DNA of 64,000 nucleotides from Sarcodiotheca gaudichaudii. Its lineage: Eukaryota; Rhodophyta; Florideophyceae; Gigartinales; Solieriaceae. Position 1 is the stretch's first letter. Every line of letters starts with the position of its first letter. A model generated the notes under the pieces. The model was not told the DNA's origin, did not search any database, and saw only the letters and a list, made by a program, of their open reading frames with translations. Positions 32,062 through 41,693 of this stretch are shown one piece after another. The translations under genes and the position numbers were made by a program. The stretch lies in contig JAUKVZ010000006.1 in NCBI GenBank assembly GCA_032355985.1, positions 1-64,000 of the forward strand. Direction: 5' to 3'.

Positions 32062-33654
32062 ATGGCGGCGACAACCAACGCAAATGGCGCCGAAACGCCC
32101 AGGACGGATCGCTCCGGCCTGCGTTCGCTGCGCGTGCGCGCCCTGTGCTTCGCCATCCTGCTCGTCGCCGGCGCCGTCGGCGTCAGCTCCTTCCTCCTTG
32201 CCACGATCACCGAACGCCAGCTTGCCTCCGAGCTGCGCCTCTATGCCGGTCAGTCCGGCCTGTCGCTGAGCAAAACGCTTCGCCGCCCGCTTGAAGTGCG
32301 CGACGACAACACCGTGATCGCGGAGATCATGACCGCGCTTTCCGATCCGCGCCTGTCATTCGTCTCGATCACCATGCACGAAGACGGCAGCCTCATCGAG
32401 CGCGTGCGCGAACGCTCCGTCTTCAGTGCGCATCAGGAATCCCGCGCGCACGCGGATGATCTGGCCCTCAACAAGCCCGTCTCCATTCGTAATCGCGGCA
32501 AAAAGATCGGCTACGCCTATCGCACCGTCATCTTCTCCGACGCCTACGGCGGCCAGCCGCTCGCCTATCTCACACTTGGCTTCTCCGATCCGACGTATCG
32601 CGTCATGCGCAACAAACTGTCGGAGTCTGCCCTCATCGCGGCAAGCCTCGTCTCCCTGGGCGTCATCCCCGCCGTCTTCCTTGCGGTGCGCCGATTGACC
32701 CAGCCCATCCGCGCCGTCTCCGCCGCCGCCGAACAGCTCGCCAGAGGCGAACGCCCGGAGAAACTGGAAGTGAAAGGCGCCCTGGAGATCGCCGCACTAA
32801 GCGACTCCTTCAACGACATGGCCGGTCGATTGACCAAAGCGCGCGAGGAGCTGCTGCGCATCAACACTGAGCTGGAGTCCAAGGTGGATGAGCGCACCAG
32901 CGCTCTGAAGCGCGTCAACGATCTGCTGCGTCTTGAGATCAGCGACAAGAACGACTTCCTGCGCACCGTCAGCCACGATCTCGGCGCCCCGCTGCGCAAT
33001 ATCGCCGGCATGACCTCCAGCATCATCCGCAAGCATGAGGATGAGCTGCCCGAGGAGATCGTTCAGCGCCTCGAACGCATCGACGCCAACGTGCGCATCG
33101 AAACGAGCATGATCGATGATCTGCTTGAACTCAGCCGCATCGGCATGCGCCGCGAAAAGCCCATTGAGATGTCCTCGCTTGATCTGGTGCGCGATGTCGC
33201 CAGCGCCTTCAGCCATGATCTGCGCACCCGGCGCATCGAGCTGGTCATCGAAGAAAACCTGCCCGTCCTGCACATGGAGCCCGGACGCCTGCGCAACGTC
33301 GTGCAGAATCTCATCGACAACGCGATCAAGTACATGGGCGAAGCGCCCGTGCGGCGCATCACCGTCTCCTGCCGTCGCACGGCAGAGCATGTGATATTCA
33401 CCATCGCAGACACCGGGCCGGGCATCGCCGAGAAGGAGCAGGATCAGGTCTTCCAGGTCTTCCGGCGCGGCGCCGACGCGCAATCACAGGCCGAAGGCAA
33501 GGGCGTCGGACTGGCCGCGGTGCGCGCCACGGTCGAGCGCTGGTCCGGAAAGCTGACGCTCGAAAGCCAGCCGGGCAAGGGAAGCCGCTTCTCCTTCACG
33601 GTTCCGATCGATCGTGTGCTGTCATTTCCGGACGCATCCGCCGCGCACGCTTAG
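32062..33654 (+). CDS. Membrane sensor histidine kinase
   Basis: 530 residues. Membrane segments at about 27-49 and 190-210 enclose an outside sensor region of about 140 residues. Then come a HAMP linker (about 212-265), a coiled coil (LRINTELESKVDERTSALKRV), a HisKA domain with phospho-acceptor His305 in VSHDLGAP, and an ATPase domain with N box NLIDNAIKY, G1 DTGPGIA, F-like VFQVFRRG and G2 GKGVGLAAV. No receiver of its own. The nearest receiver is the REC-GGDEF protein 207 bases downstream on the same strand, a likely phosphate acceptor. The signal is unknown. Confidence 0.92.
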   Translation: MAATTNANGAETPRTDRSGLRSLRVRALCFAILLVAGAVGVSSFLLATITERQLASELRLYAGQSGLSLSKTLRRPLEVRDDNTVIAEIMTALSDPRLSFVSITMHEDGSLIERVRERSVFSAHQESRAHADDLALNKPVSIRNRGKKIGYAYRTVIFSDAYGGQPLAYLTLGFSDPTYRVMRNKLSESALIAASLVSLGVIPAVFLAVRRLTQPIRAVSAAAEQLARGERPEKLEVKGALEIAALSDSFNDMAGRLTKAREELLRINTELESKVDERTSALKRVNDLLRLEISDKNDFLRTVSHDLGAPLRNIAGMTSSIIRKHEDELPEEIVQRLERIDANVRIETSMIDDLLELSRIGMRREKPIEMSSLDLVRDVASAFSHDLRTRRIELVIEENLPVLHMEPGRLRNVVQNLIDNAIKYMGEAPVRRITVSCRRTAEHVIFTIADTGPGIAEKEQDQVFQVFRRGADAQSQAEGKGVGLAAVRATVERWSGKLTLESQPGKGSRFSFTVPIDRVLSFPDASAAHA

Positions 33655-33861
33655 ACCGATTACGCGGGCGCTTCGCTCCTTCGTCAAACCTTAATCATGC
33701 TGCGCCCCGGGCCGATGCTTTGTGCGGTGACGCCATGGCCTGCGCGCCGGATCGAGATCACGCTTCACATGCGAATGGGCGCCCGTTGAGGGGCGGACGC
33801 CTGCCGCTGATGAGGCAAGGAACATCCACGATCCCTCCACAAGCGGAACCATCAGGCGAAT

Positions 33862-34893
33862 ATGGGCGATCAACAACCACCCAGAATATTGCTCCTCGAA
33901 GATGATCGAGACGCCGCAGATCTCATCGTCGAGGCTGTCGCCGACCACTTCGGCGCTTCCAACATCGTCGTCTGCGGCGCCATCGAAGAAACACACGCGC
34001 TCGATCTCAGTGAGTTCGATCTTGCGCTTTCCGATTGTCATCTGCCCGACGGCAGCGGTCTCGATGCGCTGCGCATCCTGCTGGAGCGACGCGACGATCT
34101 GCCCGTCGTCATCGTCACCGGCGAGTGTGATGTCGATCTTGCCGTCGAAGCGATCCGACAGGGCGCGGTCGATTACCTCGTGAAGTTCAGCGGCTACTTC
34201 CAGGTCATCCCGATCATCATCGAGAAGAACATGGAGGGCACGCGCATCCGGCGCGACAACATGCGCCTTCAGGTCGCGCTCTCACGCTCGCTTGCTGAGC
34301 TCAAGGGCAAGAATCGCGAGCTCGAGAAGGTCGCGGCGCAGCTCGAGGTGCTCGCATCCACCGATCTGCTGACCGGCCTGGCGAATCGACGCAGGCTCGA
34401 AGAACGTCTTGATGAAATGTTCAGTGAAGCCGTGCGCTACAAGACGGATCTGTCCTGTCTCATGGTCGATCTCGATGGCTTCAAGGGCGTCAACGACGGT
34501 GTCGGCCATCAGGCCGGAGACGATGTCCTGCGCGTCGTCGGTTCACTCATCCGGGCGCACATCCGTGTGTCGGATATCGGCGCCCGCTATGGCGGCGACG
34601 AGTTCGTCGTCATCCTCTCCCACACGCCGCCCGAAACGGCCATCGCCACAGCACATCGTCTGCTTGATGAGTTCAACGGCGCGCTGTCGAAGCATCTCGA
34701 TCAACCCGTCGAATGCGGCATGTCGATCGGCGTCTCCGGCCTTGCCCTCAGCAAACCGATGAGCGCCGAGCAACTCGTCGCCCACGCCGATGATGCGCTG
34801 TACAGAGCCAAGAATGAAGGCAAAGGCCGCGTCATGATCCGAGCGCAGGGAACGGACGTCATCATCGACGCCGATCAGTATCTCGCGGCCTGA
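33862..34893 (+). CDS. Response regulator diguanylate cyclase (REC-GGDEF)
   Basis: 343 residues. Receiver domain (about 8-125) with acidic pair EDD (13-15), phospho-acceptor Asp58, Thr in IVTGE and Lys108 in DYLVK. A helical linker with coiled-coil pattern (about 135-165) leads to a GGDEF domain (about 166-335) with DLLTGLANRR, the intact GGDEF at 244-248 and an RxxD inhibitory site, RVSD (235-238), placed five residues before it. It should make cyclic di-GMP when phosphorylated, with product feedback. The linker is PleD/WspR-like. Likely partner of the upstream histidine kinase. It converges with the beta-helix gene. Confidence 0.93.
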   Translation: MGDQQPPRILLLEDDRDAADLIVEAVADHFGASNIVVCGAIEETHALDLSEFDLALSDCHLPDGSGLDALRILLERRDDLPVVIVTGECDVDLAVEAIRQGAVDYLVKFSGYFQVIPIIIEKNMEGTRIRRDNMRLQVALSRSLAELKGKNRELEKVAAQLEVLASTDLLTGLANRRRLEERLDEMFSEAVRYKTDLSCLMVDLDGFKGVNDGVGHQAGDDVLRVVGSLIRAHIRVSDIGARYGGDEFVVILSHTPPETAIATAHRLLDEFNGALSKHLDQPVECGMSIGVSGLALSKPMSAEQLVAHADDALYRAKNEGKGRVMIRAQGTDVIIDADQYLAA

Positions 34894-34904
34894 GCGCCTG
34901 CTTC

Positions 34905-36497
34905 TTACGGACACGCGCCCCACGAACCCAGCAATACTGCAATGTCTCCTGCGCCGACGGCGCCGCTTGCATCCAGATCCATGCACGGATCCGTCGACTC
35001 CCAGAAGCTCAGCAGCTCCGCAAGGTCGGCCGCGCCCACGGCGTCATCGCTATTAAAATCCGCCGGGCATGGCGCCGGCGCATCAGCTGGTGATTCATAC
35101 GCGCCCATGTCGACCAGCGGATTCACATCGTCCGTGACGCCGATGTTCGCATAGTTCATGGCGTCGACCAGCCGCGCCATGCCGCCCAGATCCAAGGGCG
35201 AGCGCTCACCCGTCACGCCATCTTCATCGATGTCGCCGGCGTCAAACGGGATCATCATGTTGTTGCCCGCATCAATCAGGCCGGATGCTCGACCAAGTCT
35301 GAAATTATCATCAAGCGTGCCGAGCTGCGCATCGGCGCCGGCCGGATCGACAAATCGCGGATCACAGCCCGTATTGCCCGTCCCGCCGAGCGCGCCGGTC
35401 AGCCCCTGAACGCATGTGTGATCGACGAAGAGCAGCCCATCCTCGATGATGATCTGCTCCGCCTCCGTCGCGTCGCCCTTGGATGTATTCGCCCAGACGA
35501 TGCTGTTCTGCAGGCGCGACTTGCCGACTCCGTTGCTTGTCGTCTGAAAGAAACCGCTGCCCATCGGCGCCCGGTTGAATGCGATCGTGCAACCTCGGTA
35601 CTGCGGCTGAAAATTGCTGTAGTCGAAGATCGCCCCACCCATCTGCTCACATTCGTTGTTTACGAAGAGGCAGCTCACCAGCCGCGGCGTGGCGCAGCGA
35701 TTGACCATCAGCCCGCCGCCCTTTTCGACTGCGCTGTTGCTCATGAAGCGGCAGGCGCTGGTGATCGGATCAGCGCGATCAGCCAGATACGCCCCGCCGC
35801 CCTGGTTGGCCGTATTCAGCAGAAAGTCGCAGCGCGTCAGAAACATGTCGCTGAAGGACATGTACAACCCGCCGCCATTGACAGGCGTGTGATTGTCGAT
35901 GAACACGCAATCCTGAATTGTGAATTCGCTGTTCTGAATGGACGCCCCGCCGCCGACCTGATCAAGCGCCGGGCCATCGGCGTAGCCGCGCGTGAATGTG
36001 AATCCTTCGATCAACGCGTTCTCGACCTGATACGACCGAAGCACGTGATAGCTGTTGTCGAGAATCGAGTTCGGATCGCCAAGCTCACCGGAGAGCGTGC
36101 TCGTGTGCGCATTAAAGTCCTGCGCATCGGGATCGTCGAGATCGTCCAGCCCGGCGAATCCGCCCCGCAGAAAGAGATTGCTCTGCATGATGAAGCGATG
36201 GTCACGATTATCAGGCGTGACTGAAGCGCCCTGATCAGGCTTGTACAGGCCGCCGGCGACGCGGATCTCGACCTCCGTTCCCACCGCCGTCAGCGGCGAG
36301 GCGGCGTCCAGAGCGTCCTGAAGGAACGTGAACGCCGTCGCCCAGCTCATCCCATCACCGCCCGCAGGAGCGTCATCATCGACGTGCAGCGTCGTCTGCG
36401 CGTTCGCCACGCCGCAAAGAAGCGCAGCGACCAATAACGCGCGCCATGCCTGCGCGCAGCGTGTATTCAGACGCGTTGGATTCGCGTTCGCTCTCAC
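34905..36497 (-). CDS. Secreted beta-helix protein with C-terminal dockerin-like module
   Basis: 530 residues. Signal peptide (about 15-33, ending VANAQ), then TLHVDDDAPAGGDGMSWATAFTFLQDAL, the same opening as the giant protein at 23-27 kb, then one right-handed beta-helix domain with GGGA/GGAI turns. The end is a two-repeat EF-hand-like module (FNSDDAVGAADLAELLSFW; LDASGAVGAGDIAVLLGSWG), preceded by Cys in CPAD and closed by GACP. Ca-binding residues are partly changed in the first copy. Exported and probably surface-bound. The start is a GTG at 36497 with GGAG very close, so the exact start is uncertain. Confidence 0.85.
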   Translation of the reverse strand: MRANANPTRLNTRCAQAWRALLVAALLCGVANAQTTLHVDDDAPAGGDGMSWATAFTFLQDALDAASPLTAVGTEVEIRVAGGLYKPDQGASVTPDNRDHRFIMQSNLFLRGGFAGLDDLDDPDAQDFNAHTSTLSGELGDPNSILDNSYHVLRSYQVENALIEGFTFTRGYADGPALDQVGGGASIQNSEFTIQDCVFIDNHTPVNGGGLYMSFSDMFLTRCDFLLNTANQGGGAYLADRADPITSACRFMSNSAVEKGGGLMVNRCATPRLVSCLFVNNECEQMGGAIFDYSNFQPQYRGCTIAFNRAPMGSGFFQTTSNGVGKSRLQNSIVWANTSKGDATEAEQIIIEDGLLFVDHTCVQGLTGALGGTGNTGCDPRFVDPAGADAQLGTLDDNFRLGRASGLIDAGNNMMIPFDAGDIDEDGVTGERSPLDLGGMARLVDAMNYANIGVTDDVNPLVDMGAYESPADAPAPCPADFNSDDAVGAADLAELLSFWESTDPCMDLDASGAVGAGDIAVLLGSWGACP

Positions 36498-36541
36498 TCC
36501 AGCTACAGCCTAGCCCCGAAGCGGCGCTCGCCAAGGGAAAC

Positions 36542-38074
36542 TCAGTCGCATGGGCCCCAGTTGCCGATCAGAATCGCCAGATCGTCCGCGCCGACCATGC
36601 CGTCGCCATCCAGATCAGCCTGCAGATTCGTCGTGCCCCACGCCCCGATCAGGGCGGCCAGATCGCTCGAACCGACAGCGCCATCGCCATCAAGATCCCA
36701 CACGCAGTCGCTGACGACATTCGCCGTCACAAGCACGATGCGCGAAGGCTCATCGGGATCATTTGAGTCGATCATCACGCTGCCGGCAAAGGGGCCGAGG
36801 CTGGATGTATCCAGGAAGATCGAGTGCATGTTCGGCGCATCACTCGTATCGCGCGAGAACATGCCGCCCGGCGCCGTCAGTCCGCTGCTCGCCGATAGCG
36901 AATACTCCAGCGTGTTGATGCCATCAGGTCCCCACAGCGCCGTGTTTCCATCGTTGAAGATTTCAAGGCTCATCAGCGCCAGCGTGTTCTGCGTCACATC
37001 GCCGAAATCAATCGCAAGATCAGAGCCGACAACCGGCGGCGCCAGCAGATCAAGAAAGACCGGCAGATGCCCGCCACCGCCGGCGGTCGTGCGCAGCGCC
37101 TGTGCGATCGTCGGGCCGACCATTGTGTTGCCCGTCGTCGTCAGACTTGTGTTGTAGCTCGTGCCGTCATTGCCCCAGCAGCGATAGGAGTGATTGGGAT
37201 CATCCCACGTCGACAGGCTGTAAGGCATCGAAGGATCACCGACATAATCGAGCCCGTCGCCATCAATGAGACTGGCGCTGATCAGAATCTGATCATGCCG
37301 ATCATCCATGCCGCCGGCGCCCGAAGGATCCTGCGTGTGAATCGTGCGATACGTGCTGGAGTTGTTCCAGCTGCCCGGGCGGCTGATGGGATCGAAGAAT
37401 CGCCCATCATTGTTCGCCTGCGAGCCGATCATCCACTGATACGCGCCCTGATTTGAGCTCTGAATATTGAAGTCGCCGCCGACGAGAAAGTTCCATCCAG
37501 CAGGAAGCGTCTCGGCGTCATCACGCATCTCCTGCGCTTCTTCAAGGCGTCGCGCCTGATCCGAACTGCCCGAGCCCGCCTTCATATGCGTGCTGTAGCA
37601 GGCGATCGTCGCGCCGGCGGAGTCATATCCGGCCAGGCGGAAGTCATATCGATCCAGATTGCGCGGATGATTCGGTGAAACGCTGCCCGTCGACACGATG
37701 GTGTGCCCCAGGAACGTCGCCCTGCTCGTGCGATAGAAGAACGCGTTGTCCGTGTCCGGCCCGTTGACGAAGGGCGCCGCCGCCCAGTCGCCGGGGCTGC
37801 CCGTCGCCGTATTGAGAATCGTCAGGAAGTTGTTCACGCCCGTCTGCGAGAGAAACTCCTGCCCGAGAATCACATCCGGCGACATGGACTCGCCATTGAA
37901 CTCGTCGTAGAAGGACGACTGAAACGCGGCGACGCGCCCGCTCGTGTAGTTCGTCACGTTCCACGTCACGACGCGAAGCTGCGCAAGGGCGCTGGGCGCC
38001 GCAAACATCGATGCGCACGCCGCCATGGCGCACGCGCCGGTCAGAACTCTTGAACGATAACCCTTGGCCTTCAT
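36542..38074 (-). CDS. Secreted endonuclease/exonuclease/phosphatase protein with dockerin-like module, copy 1
   Basis: 510 residues. Signal peptide ending ALAQ. The EEP fold (DNase I-like) follows: LRVVTWNVTNY with the metal Asn, ILGQEF with the catalytic Glu, ACYSTHMKAG, VGGDFNIQSSN and HLPVFLDL with the closing His. It could cleave nucleic acids or phosphate esters outside the cell. A beta-sandwich (about 370-460; LAIDFGDVTQNT, IVLVTANV) of the choice-of-anchor type follows, then a dockerin-like module (LDGDGAVGSSDLAALIGAWG, LDGDGMVGADDLAILIGNWG) framed by DCVWD and GPCD. ATG at 38074 with GGAG 5 bases upstream. Tandem with copy 2. Confidence 0.87.
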   Translation of the reverse strand: MKAKGYRSRVLTGACAMAACASMFAAPSALAQLRVVTWNVTNYTSGRVAAFQSSFYDEFNGESMSPDVILGQEFLSQTGVNNFLTILNTATGSPGDWAAAPFVNGPDTDNAFFYRTSRATFLGHTIVSTGSVSPNHPRNLDRYDFRLAGYDSAGATIACYSTHMKAGSGSSDQARRLEEAQEMRDDAETLPAGWNFLVGGDFNIQSSNQGAYQWMIGSQANNDGRFFDPISRPGSWNNSSTYRTIHTQDPSGAGGMDDRHDQILISASLIDGDGLDYVGDPSMPYSLSTWDDPNHSYRCWGNDGTSYNTSLTTTGNTMVGPTIAQALRTTAGGGGHLPVFLDLLAPPVVGSDLAIDFGDVTQNTLALMSLEIFNDGNTALWGPDGINTLEYSLSASSGLTAPGGMFSRDTSDAPNMHSIFLDTSSLGPFAGSVMIDSNDPDEPSRIVLVTANVVSDCVWDLDGDGAVGSSDLAALIGAWGTTNLQADLDGDGMVGADDLAILIGNWGPCD

Positions 38075-38173
38075 CAAAGCTCCATCGCTTCCATAGCGTC
38101 GATCAACTGAAATCCGGCGGGTCGCAGCCGGTCAGCCGATCGCTGTGTTCAGTGTTCGTCATAGCGCCTGCAA

Positions 38174-39715
38174 TCAGCTGCAGGGCCCCCAGTTGCCGAT
38201 CAGGATCGCAAGATCGCCTGAACCGACTGTGCCGCTGCCATCCAGGTCCGCGGCCGCATCCATCGAATCCCACAATCCAAGCAGCGTCGCCAGGTCGCTC
38301 GAGCCGACCGAGCCGTCGCCATCCAGATCCGCCGGGCAGTCACCCGTGATATTGGCGCTCACCAGCACGATGCGCGACGGCTCCTCCGGATCATTCGAGT
38401 TGATGATCACGGCGCTGTTGAAAGGGCCGAGCGTGGCTGTATCAATCAGCGTCACGCTGTGCTCATTCGCAGCGTCACCGGAATCATGATCAAAGGGACC
38501 ACCGGATGTCAGCGTCAGGCCGACGCCGCCGATCAGCGTGTAGCTCAGCGTGTTGATGCCGTCATTTGTCCACAGCGCCGCATCGCCATCGTTAAAGACG
38601 CTCAGATCCAATGAGGGCATCGTTCCCTGCGGCACGTCGCCAAAGTCAATCACCGTGTCCGAGCCCACACGCGGCGGCACGAGCACATCAAGGTAAACCG
38701 GCAGGTGACCCGCGCCGGACGTGCTGTCGCGCAGCGCCTGTGCGATCGTCGCGCCGACCATCGTGTTGCCGGTGGTCGTCAGCGTCGTGTTGTAGCTGGT
38801 GCCGTCATTGCCCCAGCAGCGATACGAGTGATTCGGATCATCCCACGTCGAAAGGCTGCCGCTGATCGACGGATCGCCGTCGTAGTCCGTGCCTTCACTG
38901 TCGATCAGACTTTCGCTGACGAGGATGAAGTCATACCGATCATCCATCCCGCCGGCGCCCTGCGGATCCTGCGTGTGCTGGAATCGAAACGCGCTGCTGC
39001 TGCCCCAGCCGCCGGGCCGATCGATCGGATCCCAGAAGCGCCCATCATTGTTCATGAGGTTCGAGATCAGATGCGTGTACGCATCATCGATAAACGTCTG
39101 AACATTCAGATCGCCGCCGACAAGAAAGTGCCAGCCGATCGGAAGCGACTCAGCGTCATCACGCAGCTCAATCGCTTCGACAAGTCGGCGCGCTTCATCA
39201 GAGCCCGAACCGCCCGCTTTCATGTGCGTGCTGTAACACGCGATCGTCGCCTCGGCCGTCGTGTAATTCTTCAGCCGCATGTCATACCGAAGCAAATTGC
39301 GCGGATGATTCGGCGCAACGCCGCCGGTGGAGACGACCGTCAGGCCGAGATAGTCGACCTTCGATGTGCGATAGAAGAACGCGTTCTCCGTATCCGGCCC
39401 ATTGACGAAGGGCGCCGCGGCCCAGTCGCCCGGACTGCCCGGCGCGGTGTTGAGAATGTTCAGGAAACTCGTCACCGAGCCTTCCGTCTGAAACTCCTGC
39501 CCAAGCAGCACATCGGGAGACATCGAACGTCCCTCGAACTGGCCGTAGATGGACGTCTGAAACTCCGTCGTCCGTCCGCTCAGGTAGTTCGTGACGTTCC
39601 ACGTCGCGACGCGCAACTGCGCAGCGGCGCTCGGCGCCAGGGCGCAAGCGAACGCGCAGACAGACATGAACATGGCCGCGCGACACGGTCGCGCACGTCG
39701 AATCGCTCTGGGCAT
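38174..39715 (-). CDS. Secreted endonuclease/exonuclease/phosphatase protein with dockerin-like module, copy 2
   Basis: 513 residues, a paralogue of copy 1 over its whole length: signal peptide ending SAAAQ, LRVATWNVTNYLSGR, LLGQEFQT, ACYSTHMKAG, VGGDLNVQTF, HLPVYLDV, an anchor-like sandwich (VIDFGDVPQGT) and a dockerin-like module with DCPAD and GPCS. The metal site residues are kept except that Asp-Phe-Asn is Asp-Leu-Asn in VGGDLN. The ATG at 39715 fits the signal peptide; a GTG at 39736 lies upstream. It ends 99 bases before copy 1 starts, so they may be cotranscribed. A -10-like TATAGT lies near 39787-39782. Confidence 0.86.
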   Translation of the reverse strand: MPRAIRRARPCRAAMFMSVCAFACALAPSAAAQLRVATWNVTNYLSGRTTEFQTSIYGQFEGRSMSPDVLLGQEFQTEGSVTSFLNILNTAPGSPGDWAAAPFVNGPDTENAFFYRTSKVDYLGLTVVSTGGVAPNHPRNLLRYDMRLKNYTTAEATIACYSTHMKAGGSGSDEARRLVEAIELRDDAESLPIGWHFLVGGDLNVQTFIDDAYTHLISNLMNNDGRFWDPIDRPGGWGSSSAFRFQHTQDPQGAGGMDDRYDFILVSESLIDSEGTDYDGDPSISGSLSTWDDPNHSYRCWGNDGTSYNTTLTTTGNTMVGATIAQALRDSTSGAGHLPVYLDVLVPPRVGSDTVIDFGDVPQGTMPSLDLSVFNDGDAALWTNDGINTLSYTLIGGVGLTLTSGGPFDHDSGDAANEHSVTLIDTATLGPFNSAVIINSNDPEEPSRIVLVSANITGDCPADLDGDGSVGSSDLATLLGLWDSMDAAADLDGSGTVGSGDLAILIGNWGPCS

Positions 39716-39918
39716 TCGATCCAGTCTCCTCTTCACCGTTCACGCGGCTCCACGACAGGCCGATGGCGGACGGGTCAAGGTACTATAGAAGTGTGAAAAC
39801 CGGGAAAGAAATATGCATTCCCGGTGCGTGTCGCGCAAGGTTTTCGGACGCCTGAATGCCCCATTTTCACGCCTGAATCGCCCGCGGCGGCCAATATCAG
39901 CCACCCGCGCCGCGCCCC

Positions 39919-40410
39919 TCAGCGCATGCGCTTCGACATCGCGCGATCCATCTCGCGCTTCGCCTCGCGCTCCTTCAGATCCTGACGCCGATCAAAGTGC
40001 CGCTTGCCCACGCCCACGCCGATCAGCAGCTTCAGTCGCCCATCCTTGAAATACGCCTTCAGAGGAACGATCGTCGCTCCCTTGGCCTGCATCGCCAGCG
40101 CCAGCTTGCGGATCTCCCGCTTGTGAGCCAGCAGCTGACGCTGCCGCGTCGGATGATGCTGATAGATCCCCGTCGCCGGCTTGTACTCCCCGATATGGGC
40201 GCCATGCAGCGTCAGGCTCACCTTCGGCTCCATCTCCGCCCGCACATACCCCTCGGCCAGCGACATCTTCCCCTCGCGGATCGACTTCACTTCCGATCCC
40301 TGCAGAGCGATCCCTACCTCGAGCGTCTCCTCGATCGTGTAATCGTGTCGAGCCTTCCGATTCTCGATCACCACCTCGCCCGGGCTCTTTTTCTTCTTTC
40401 CTCTCGCCAT
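39919..40410 (-). CDS. smpB: SsrA-binding protein SmpB
   Basis: 163 residues. SmpB binds tmRNA and rescues stalled ribosomes. Seen: the family core RKARHDYTIEETLEVGIALQGSEVKSIREGK, then GYV, AHIGEY, HHPTRQRQLLAHKREI and the basic C-terminal tail KRHFDRRQDLKEREAKREMDRAM that enters the mRNA channel. The ATG at 40410 gives MARGKKKKSPG, a usual start. The tmRNA gene is not in this window. It is divergent from mqnD, with 67 bases between the starts. Confidence 0.95.
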   Translation of the reverse strand: MARGKKKKSPGEVVIENRKARHDYTIEETLEVGIALQGSEVKSIREGKMSLAEGYVRAEMEPKVSLTLHGAHIGEYKPATGIYQHHPTRQRQLLAHKREIRKLALAMQAKGATIVPLKAYFKDGRLKLLIGVGVGKRHFDRRQDLKEREAKREMDRAMSKRMR

Positions 40411-40477
40411 CGCTGATTCCGACAAGGCTATCGCGTCAGTCGCCCCGCCGCGCACCTTCCCCGCGTATATTCAACGT

Positions 40478-41389
40478 ATGGCACGCCCAGCAGGAGACTC
40501 GCCCATCCTCACGATCGGCCACTCGCCCGATCCCGACGACGCCTTCATGTGGTGGCCCCTGGGAGATGTCGAAACGGGCCGCGAGCCCGCCATCGATATC
40601 GAGCCCTTCCGCTTCCTCGCCGTCCCCGAAGACATCGAGACCCTCAACAAACGCGCCATGCGCGAGGCCGATCTCGATATCACAGCCATCTCCATCCACT
40701 CATACCCCCACGTCAAGAAGCGATACGCCCTCACATCCTGTGGCGCCTCCATGGGCGATGGCTACGGCCCCAAAGTCGTCGTCCGTCAGGACAGCCCCGT
40801 TCAGAAACTCGCCGATCTGCTCGAGCCCGAAATCACCACGGCCGTCCCCGGCCTGCGCACCAGCGCCTTCCTCGCGCTGCGCCTCGTCCTCGATTTCGAC
40901 CCGCTCATTCAGGCCTTTCCCTTCGAACAGATCATCGACGCCGTCACCCATCGCAGCGTGCAGGCCGGCGTCGTCATCCACGAAGGCCAGCTCACCTACG
41001 AAGAAGAAGGCCTCCGCCTCGTCGCCGATCTCGGCGCCGTCTGGAAGGAGCAGACCGGCCTTCCACTTCCGCTCGGCGGCAACGTCGTCCGGCGCGATAT
41101 CGACGAACGCTTCGGCGAAGGCTCACTCACGCGCCTCGCCACCATCCTCAAGGCGAGTCTCGAGCACGCGCTCAGCCAGCGCCAGCAGGGCCTCGATTAC
41201 GCCCTCGGCTTCGCACGAGGATTGCCGCAGGCCACCGCCGATGAGTTCATCGCCATGTACGTCAACGACTTCACGCTCGACCTGGGTGAACGAGGGCGCC
41301 AGGCGATTCAGGAGTTCCTCGGCAAGGGCGCTCGCGCCGATCTCTGCCCCGACCCCGGAGCGGTCGACCTGATCTCGCCAAAAAGCTGA
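40478..41389 (+). CDS. mqnD: 1,4-dihydroxy-6-naphthoate synthase
   Basis: 303 residues of the MqnD family, which turns cyclic dehypoxanthine futalosine into dihydroxynaphthoate in the futalosine route to menaquinone. Seen: IGHSPDPDDAFMWWPL near the start, ITAISIHSYPHV, SCGASMGDGYGPKVVVR, PGLRTSAFLALRL, GVVIHEGQLTYEEEGLRLVADLG and LPLGGNVVRRD, all family signatures of this periplasmic-binding-protein fold. A -10-like TATATT (40466-40471) lies 6 bases before the ATG, so the mRNA is probably leaderless. Cytoplasmic. The UbiA-type gene at 9.6 kb could act later in the same route. Confidence 0.92.
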   Translation: MARPAGDSPILTIGHSPDPDDAFMWWPLGDVETGREPAIDIEPFRFLAVPEDIETLNKRAMREADLDITAISIHSYPHVKKRYALTSCGASMGDGYGPKVVVRQDSPVQKLADLLEPEITTAVPGLRTSAFLALRLVLDFDPLIQAFPFEQIIDAVTHRSVQAGVVIHEGQLTYEEEGLRLVADLGAVWKEQTGLPLPLGGNVVRRDIDERFGEGSLTRLATILKASLEHALSQRQQGLDYALGFARGLPQATADEFIAMYVNDFTLDLGERGRQAIQEFLGKGARADLCPDPGAVDLISPKS

Positions 41390-41693
41390 GCTGGACGTGG
41401 GTGATACGACCCTCTTTTGACAAGGAAATGCTTGTGTTCGCCTGGAGGGCCGGGATAATCGGACTTCCGCCGCAATCTCCTCCCTCGCGGGCGGCGGACG
41501 CCGATCAAGCTTTGCGCCAGCCGCTGCGCGGGAGACGAGGGAGACTCCGGCCACGGCGGCGCGCGCCCAGACAGCCGCCCGGATCAAGGTCCGGGCGTCT
41601 CCTGCCAGGCGCAGCTTGTCCGGCGACCAAATCGCGCCGATGGGAGGGTTGGCGCCGCACAACTCGGCAGGTCCGAAGGGGGGCCCGCTACCG
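41390..41693 (+). promoter_or_regulatory. Long structured leader before the ACT-domain gene
   Basis: 304 bases without a gene. A promoter TTGTGT (41432-41437), 16 bases, GATAAT (41454-41459) is plausible and would give a leader of about 225 bases. The leader has a perfect hairpin, GCCCGGA/TCCGGGC (about 41578-41597), and long-range complementarity between CTCCCTCG and CGAGGGAG. A GGGGGG run lies 10 bases before the chosen start. No known riboswitch consensus was recognised. Confidence 0.35.

Noticed and set aside
41460-41693. T-box or SAM-type riboswitch before the ACT-domain gene
   Set aside because: No T-box consensus and no known aptamer core could be found; only generic hairpins are visible.
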